From Betaproteobacteria bacterium (lineage in GTDB: Bacteria > Pseudomonadota > Gammaproteobacteria > Burkholderiales > Burkholderiaceae_C): DNA of 11,462 nucleotides. Location: assembly GCA_947448675.1 (NCBI GenBank), contig CANFOR010000075.1:1-11462 (forward strand), given 5' to 3'. A program made the position numbers and the translations under genes. Below the pieces are notes generated by a model. The model had not been told where the DNA came from, made no database searches, and saw nothing but the letters and a program-made list of their open reading frames with translations. Below, in pieces: positions 7,354 through 11,462 of this stretch (position 1 is its first letter; the number at the start of each line of letters is the position of its first letter).

Positions 7354-7358
7354 TCTCC
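7354..7358 (-). promoter_or_regulatory. Ribosome binding site of chvE
   Basis: GGAGA on the minus strand, about 7 nt before the ATG at 7347, decides this start over the longer open frame that reaches 7500. Confidence 0.75.
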
Positions 7359-7378
7359 AAAGGGTTACGGGATGCAAT

Positions 7379-7395
7379 GCAGCGCAACACGCTGC
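7379..7395. promoter_or_regulatory. Inverted repeat upstream of chvE, possible operator
   Basis: GCAGCG and CGCTGC form a perfect 6-bp inverted repeat around CAACA, 32-48 nt before the chvE ATG, in the 153-bp gap after the dehydrogenase gene. The size fits a small dimeric regulator site or an RNA hairpin in the leader. No regulator gene is present in the window, and I found no convincing promoter in this gap. Confidence 0.25.
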
Positions 7396-7500
7396 TGGCA
7401 GCCATGATACGTAGGCAAGACCTTGAAAGCCAGCGATCTGCCGCCTAAAAACTGCGGACTTACCCCAGGTTGCGCACGTCTTTACAAACCCGTAATGCAC

Positions 7501-8298
7501 TCAAGCCCAACCGGCATCGACCTTGAACTCTTGCGCCGTGCACATGGCCGCGTCGTCGGATGCCAAAAATAGCACCATGCGGGCCACGTCAGCGGCCAGT
7601 AGTTTGTCGGGCAGGCATTGGTTGCGCTTGATGGCCTGCTCACCCTCTTCGTTGAGCCAGAGTTTGATTTGCCTCTCGGTCATGACCCAGCCGGGCGACA
7701 CCGTGTTGACGCGAATGCGGTGCGGGCCCAGGCTGCCCGCCAAACCGCGCGTGAGCCCGTTAACTGACGATTTGGCTATCGCATAGCAAGGGAACTCGCT
7801 GCCCTTGGTTTGCCAGCCAGTCGAACCTAGATTGATGATAGAGCCGCCGCCCAAACGCTTCATGCCCTCGACCACACCTTGGATCGCAAAAAACGCGGGG
7901 CGCTGGTTGACGGCCATGCGCTCGTCCCAGTATTCGACGCTCACGGCCTCTAGCGTGTGGCGGTCGTCGCGGGCCACGTTGTTCACCAAAGTAGCAAAGT
8001 CGCCCAGCTCAGCATGGGCCGCGACCAGGGCGTCTTGCAGGGCAGGCACTTCGCGCACATCGCAGGCGCGCCACCAAGGCCGCGTGTAGCCTGCTTGGGC
8101 GATGGACTGCACCAGCGCCTCACTCTCTGCCTGCGCAATGTCGACAAAGGCCACTTGGGCCCCTTGCTGGGCAAAAGCCAGGGTCATGGCCGCGCCAATG
8201 CCGGTGCCCCCGCCGGTGATGAAAACGCGCTGGCCGCGCAGGCTGGGGTACTGGGCCAATTGGGCGCTGGCTTGGGGGGGGGTGGTAGCAGAGGTCAT
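7501..8298 (-). CDS. SDR-family sugar dehydrogenase, D-xylose 1-dehydrogenase-like
   Basis: This is a classical short-chain dehydrogenase of 265 residues. It has the cofactor motif GGGTGIG (29-35), an acidic residue after the second strand (Asp53, favouring NAD), NNVA (106-109, usually NNAG), Ser159, and YAIAK with Tyr172 and Lys176. Segments such as YPSLRGQRVFITGGG, DDRHTLE, YWDERMAVN and LFLASDDAAMCTAQEF with a terminal DAGWA closely resemble Caulobacter D-xylose 1-dehydrogenase, which makes xylonolactone in the oxidative pentose pathway. The adjacent chvE-gguAB sugar transporter supports a sugar substrate; xylose, arabinose and galactose all remain possible. The ATG at 8298 gives about 16 residues before the family core, and no other in-frame start is near. 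No Shine-Dalgarno is seen. The start codon lies in a tandem repeat and a C9 tract occupies codons 6-9. Confidence 0.85.
   Translation of the reverse strand: MTSATTPPQASAQLAQYPSLRGQRVFITGGGTGIGAAMTLAFAQQGAQVAFVDIAQAESEALVQSIAQAGYTRPWWRACDVREVPALQDALVAAHAELGDFATLVNNVARDDRHTLEAVSVEYWDERMAVNQRPAFFAIQGVVEGMKRLGGGSIINLGSTGWQTKGSEFPCYAIAKSSVNGLTRGLAGSLGPHRIRVNTVSPGWVMTERQIKLWLNEEGEQAIKRNQCLPDKLLAADVARMVLFLASDDAAMCTAQEFKVDAGWA
8274..8282. repeat. Nine-base G/C homopolymer in the dehydrogenase N-terminus
   Basis: Nine consecutive G on the + strand (C on the coding strand) cover codons 6-9 of the dehydrogenase. Tracts of this length near a gene start are prone to slippage and would shift the frame on gain or loss of one base. 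Confidence 0.9.
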
Positions 8299-8326
8299 AT
8301 GCAGAGGTTATATGCAAAGGTTATAG
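8288..8326. repeat. Three 13-bp tandem repeats over the dehydrogenase start codon
   Basis: The three copies lie end to end at 8288-8300, 8301-8313 and 8314-8326, with consensus gcaRaggtYataK. On the coding strand the copy nearest the gene contains the ATG, while the two upstream copies have TATAAC at the corresponding place, which resembles a -10 box. The nearer TATAAC ends 8 nt before the ATG, with a TTGCTT 18 bp upstream of it. Confidence 0.8.
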
Positions 8327-8351
8327 GCTAAAGCAAGGGTGGAGCCAGGGT

Positions 8352-8867
8352 TTAATGGTTAGGAGCGGCTGGCGCTTTGGCTTGCGCGGCTTGGTAGTCG
8401 GCGATGGCTTTGGCCAAGTCTTCGTATTCTTCACAGGTCTTGTTACCGCAAATTTTCTCGAGCGCGGCCAAATGTTTTTGCGCCTCTAGCGGTTGCTTGT
8501 CCATCAAATAGGCCTCGCCAATGTACTCGTGCGCGCCGCGATGCTGCGGGTCCAGGCGCAGCGCGGTTTTGTAATGTTCAAAAGCGCCGGGCATATCGGG
8601 CTTAACCTGCTTGCGCAGGCTGTAGGCCAAGAGGTTGTGGGCGTCGGCATTGCGTGGTTCGCTTTGCACGGCCTGCTGGAGCAGGCCAATGGCTTTGGCC
8701 CAGTCTTTGGCTTCAATGGCTTGGCGGGCGCTCGTTAGGGTGTTGGCAGCTGCGGGCACCGTGGCTTTGGGTGTGAAGTCTGCCGCCCACAAGGCGGTGC
8801 TGGCGCCGGGCGCGCACAGCAGCAGGGCTGCACTCGCAGCAAAGCGAAGGGAGAAGAGTTTTTTCAT
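8352..8867 (-). CDS. Exported tetratricopeptide-repeat protein
   Basis: This is a 171-residue protein. The start at 8867 is supported by GGAG 7 nt upstream (8878-8875) and by a signal peptide (MKKLFSLRFAAS, hydrophobic core, probable cleavage after ALWA near residue 28). Two to three TPR units follow: about 43-75 (ARQAIEAKDWAKAIGLLQQA), 76-108 (ADAHNLLAYSLR ... HYKTALRLDP) and 110-140 (HEYIGEAYLMDKQPLEAQKHL). A CGNKTC pair (140-145) could form a disulfide in the periplasm, followed by a helix and an Ala/Pro-rich tail. TPRs mediate protein-protein contacts and no partner is indicated. It lies between uvrD and the dehydrogenase on the same strand and could be co-transcribed with either. The 116-bp gap on its uvrD side shows no clear terminator. 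Confidence 0.85.
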   Translation of the reverse strand: MKKLFSLRFAASAALLLCAPGASTALWAADFTPKATVPAAANTLTSARQAIEAKDWAKAIGLLQQAVQSEPRNADAHNLLAYSLRKQVKPDMPGAFEHYKTALRLDPQHRGAHEYIGEAYLMDKQPLEAQKHLAALEKICGNKTCEEYEDLAKAIADYQAAQAKAPAAPNH

Positions 8868-8874
8868 ACAAGCG

Positions 8875-8878
8875 CTCC
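8875..8878 (-). promoter_or_regulatory. Ribosome binding site of the TPR gene
   Basis: GGAG on the minus strand, 7 nt before the ATG at 8867, fixes this start and excludes the longer open frame that overlaps the uvrD end. Confidence 0.65.
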
Positions 8879-8983
8879 AGTTAAAACCTATTCGACAAGC
8901 ATAGCCCCTAAAAGTTGCAGCCACAGCTTGCATGCGGACAGGCGACCACGGGCTCGCCCGCACTGCCCATGCGCTGATGGCAC

Positions 8984-11413
8984 TCACAGTGGCGTGAGTT
9001 TGGCAACGCTCAGCGCCAGCCACTTCACGCCATGGCGCGGAAAATTCACCTGGGCGCGCGCGTCGTCGCCCGTGCCCTCCAATGCCTGCACCGTGCCCTC
9101 GCCAAACTTGTTGTGAAAGACTTTCATGCCACTTTTGATGCCATGCGCGGCCACTTGCTTTTGCACCGGCACGGGCGGGCTCTCAAAACGCTCGACCCGC
9201 TCATTTTTAGAAGCAAAACGGCCGCCAAAGCCCGTAGAACCTGCGTAAGCAGCTCCTGAATTTGTAGCGCCGCTGTAGCCCGAAGCAAAGCCTTGGTGCT
9301 TGGGTGTGATCCATTTCAGCGCCTCTTCGGGCAACTCCTCGAAGAAGCGGCTCTTGATGTTGTAGCGGGTTTGGCCGTGCAGCATGCGGGTTTGCGAATG
9401 GCTCAGGTACAGGCGTTTGCGGGCGCGGGTGATGGCCACGTACATCAGGCGGCGCTCTTCTTCCAAGCCACCGGCGTCGCTCATGGAATTTTCATGCGGA
9501 AACAGGCCCTCTTCCATACCGGTGATGAAGACACAGTCAAACTCCAGTCCCTTGGAACTGTGCACCGTCATCAGCTGCACCGCGTCTTGGCCAGCCTGGG
9601 CTTGGTTGTCGCCAGACTCCAAAGCGGCGTGGGTGAGGAAGGCTGCGAGCGGTGACAGTGTTTCGCCGGTGTCAGCGTCCGGGGCAATTTCAGTTGCCAG
9701 CGCCTGGGCTGACTCGGCCAATTCGTCCACCGGCAGAGCCACGGCGTCCCGTCCGAAGCCTTCTTGGCTGACAAAGCTCTCGGCAGCGTTGACCAACTCT
9801 TCTAAGTTCTCGACCCGGTCAGCCCCTTCGCGCTCGGTTTTGTAGTGTTCAACCAAGCCGCAGTGGTCGAGCACCAGCTCGATGATCTCGCGCAGGGTCA
9901 GGCCCGTGGTTTGCTCGCGAAGTACGTCAATTTTTGCCACAAAACCGCCGATGTTCGCGCCGGCCTTGCCGGTGACGCCGCTCACCGCTTCGTGCAGGGC
10001 GCAGCCCAGGGTTTTGGCCGCATCTTGCAGTTGCTCGATGCTGCGCGCGCCAATGCCACGCGGCGGAAAGTTGAGTACGCGCAAAAAACTGGTGTCGTCT
10101 TTGGGGTTCTCGAGCAGGCGCAAATAGGCCAACGCGTGCTTGATTTCGGCACGCTCAAAAAAGCGCAGTCCGCCGTAGACGCGGTAGGGCATGGCGGCGT
10201 TGAAGAGCGCAGTTTCGATCACCCGGCTTTGCGCATTGCTGCGGTAGAGCACAGCCATCTCTTTGCGATCCGTGCCGTCGCGCAAGAGCTGGCGCATCTC
10301 GTCGACCATCCACTGCGCCTCGGCAAAGTCGCTGGCCGACTCGACCACGCGCACCGGCTCGCCGGGGCCTTGGCTGGTGCGCAGGTTCTTGCCCAAGCGC
10401 TGGGTGTTGTGGCTAATCAGCGCATTGGCCGAGTCGAGAATATTGCTGTAGCTGCGGTAGTTTTCTTCCAGCTTGATTTGGTGCTGTACGCCAAACTCGC
10501 GTACAAAATCAGCCATATTGCCCACCCGCGCGCCGCGAAAGGCGTAGATGCTTTGGTCGTCGTCGCCCACGGCAAATACGCTATTACCCTGGCCAGCGCT
10601 GGACAGGTCACCCGGCAAGGCGGCAAACATTTTGATCCACGCGTACTGTAGTTTGTTGGTGTCTTGGAACTCGTCGATCAAGATGTGCCGAAAGCGCCGC
10701 TGGTAGTGGCTGCGGATCGGTTCGTTGTCACGCAAGAGCTCGTAAGAGCGCAGCATCAGCTCGCCAAAATCGACCACGCCCTCACGCTGGCATTGGTCTT
10801 CGTAGAGCTGGTAGATCTCGACCTTGCGGCGCATCTCGGCGTCGTGCGCCTCCACCATATTCGCGCGCAAGCCGTCTTCTTTGCAACCAGCAATGAAGTA
10901 CATACTTTGCTTGGCCGGAAAGCGCTCGTCGTCAATGTTGTGGGCTTTCATCAGGCGCTTGATGGCGCTAAGTTGGTCTTGGGTATCCAAAATTTGAAAG
11001 GCTTGCGGCAAGTTGGCCAGCTTGTAGTGGGCCCGCAAAAAGCGGTTGCACAGGCCGTGGAAGGTGCCGATCCACATGCCGCGCACATTCACCGGCAGCA
11101 TAGCGCCCAGTCGCGTCATCATCTCTTTGGCGGCTTTGTTGGTAAAGGTCACAGCCATCAGGCCACCGGGCGAGACCTGGCCAGTTTGCAAGAGCCAGGC
11201 GATGCGGGTGGTGAGCACCCGGGTCTTGCCCGAGCCAGCACCCGCCAAGATGAGTGCGTGTTAGCTGGGCAGGGTGACGGCGGCGCGCTGCTCGGGGTTG
11301 AGCGCATCGACCAAAGGGCCCTGGTAGGCTTGCTGGCCGAGCTGGCCGTGTAAGACCGGGCCGCTGGCCGCGACCAAGGCATCAGGGGCGATGAGAGAAG
11401 CTTGTGAGAACAT
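8984..11413 (-). pseudogene. uvrD: DNA helicase II (UvrD), interrupted by an in-frame TAA at codon 51
   Basis: UvrD is an SF1 3'-5' helicase that acts in nucleotide excision and mismatch repair. The frame spans 810 codons from the ATG at 11413. Residues 1-50 end in the Q motif region LNPEQRAAVTLPS (38-50). A TAA follows (11263-11261), and the same frame continues HALILAGAGSGKTRVLTTRIAWL. All later motifs are present, in full-length numbering: Walker A 57-64, Ia VTFTNKAAKEM near 88-98, II ILIDEFQDTN near 244-253, III GDDDQSIYAFRG near 283-294, IV ENYRS near 317, V TVHSSKGLEFD near 616-626, VI RLMYVAITRAR near 655-665. A Tudor-like C-terminus (MKVFHNKFGEGTVQ) also remains. One base explains the interruption. 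A TTG at 11248 could start a 754-residue product with Walker A but no Q motif, and it has no Shine-Dalgarno. This is either a pseudogene, a recent mutation or a sequence error. Confidence 0.9.
11261..11263 (-). other. Premature TAA codon in uvrD
   Basis: The + strand TTA at this position reads TAA in the uvrD frame, between LPS and HALILAGAGSGKT. Relatives have a sense codon here, so a CAA or GAA to TAA change is the simplest origin. Other genes in the window (gguB, the FecR-domain gene, the TPR gene) use TAA as their normal stop, which argues against codon reassignment. Confidence 0.9.
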
Positions 11414-11419
11414 GGGCCC

Positions 11420-11425
11420 ATTGTA
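11420..11425 (-). promoter_or_regulatory. Putative -10 box of uvrD
   Basis: TACAAT on the minus strand ends 6 nt before the uvrD ATG, so the predicted transcription start falls about on the start codon. No good -35 hexamer is seen 16-18 bp upstream, and no Shine-Dalgarno precedes the ATG. Confidence 0.3.
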
Positions 11426-11462
11426 GAAAGCCTTCGCTATGAATCGCCCTGCCCTGCTGCGC

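Noticed and set aside
7975..7986. NNVA instead of NNAG in the dehydrogenase
   Set aside because: This motif varies in SDR enzymes. Asn, Ser159, Tyr172 and Lys176 are all present, so inactivity is not implied.
8299..8351. Possible terminator between the TPR gene and the dehydrogenase
   Set aside because: Only a GGCT/AGCC pair with a long loop is visible, without a T-tract.
8982..8999. 6-bp inverted repeat (ACTCAC/GTGAGT) over the uvrD stop codon
   Set aside because: The stem is short and has no T-run on the uvrD strand, so it is not a convincing terminator.
11412..11421. 10-bp palindrome ATGGGCCCAT covering most of the uvrD start codon
   Set aside because: It is short and GC-rich, with no resemblance to the LexA box I know (CTGT-N8-ACAG), so chance is likely.
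11439..11462. ATG followed by seven open codons (MNRPALLR) at the right edge, + strand
   Set aside because: It could be a gene divergent from uvrD, with TAGAAA 9 nt upstream, but eight codons are too few to support a call.
1..11462. Mobile elements, CRISPR arrays, defence systems, tRNA or rRNA
   Set aside because: I looked on both strands and saw no transposase or integrase, no spaced repeats and no RNA gene. Nearly all the sequence is covered by ordinary chromosomal genes.

Overview
The window looks like the chromosome of a betaproteobacterium, most likely Burkholderiales/Comamonadaceae. This rests on recognised protein families (PolA and UvrD N-termini, APH-fold homoserine kinase, BPSS1780-type membrane protein, ChvE-GguA-GguB sugar transporter) and on the polA / DUF2782 / thrB gene order. 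No database search was possible. I see no insertion sequence, phage gene, CRISPR array, tRNA or rRNA, and no intergenic gap above about 160 bp.

Left part (1-3440). The 5' end of polA (DNA polymerase I) runs leftward off the window. Only 29 bp away, a rightward group begins: a DUF2782-type small lipoprotein, thrB (homoserine kinase, overlapping the next gene by ATGA), a BPSS1780-family membrane protein, and a FecR-domain exported protein.

Middle part (3475-8867), all leftward. A TPR protein is followed by a short-chain dehydrogenase resembling Caulobacter-type D-xylose 1-dehydrogenase, then chvE (periplasmic sugar-binding protein), gguA (ABC ATPase) and gguB (permease). A strong intrinsic terminator lies between chvE and gguA. 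It probably acts as an attenuator that gives more binding protein than membrane components. Together these genes suggest uptake of aldoses and oxidation of a sugar to its lactone. The substrate and the downstream enzymes are not visible here.

Right part (8984-11413), leftward. A complete uvrD (DNA helicase II) reading frame is interrupted by one in-frame TAA at codon 51, between the Q motif and Walker A. All later helicase motifs are intact. This is the most striking anomaly: a recent nonsense mutation, or a sequencing/assembly error.

Other points of interest are genes whose -10-like hexamer sits 5-8 nt before the ATG with no Shine-Dalgarno (possible leaderless mRNAs), three 13-bp tandem repeats that include the dehydrogenase start codon, and a C9 tract just inside that gene. 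I did not find a convincing undescribed multi-gene system; most of the content is ordinary core and transport genes.
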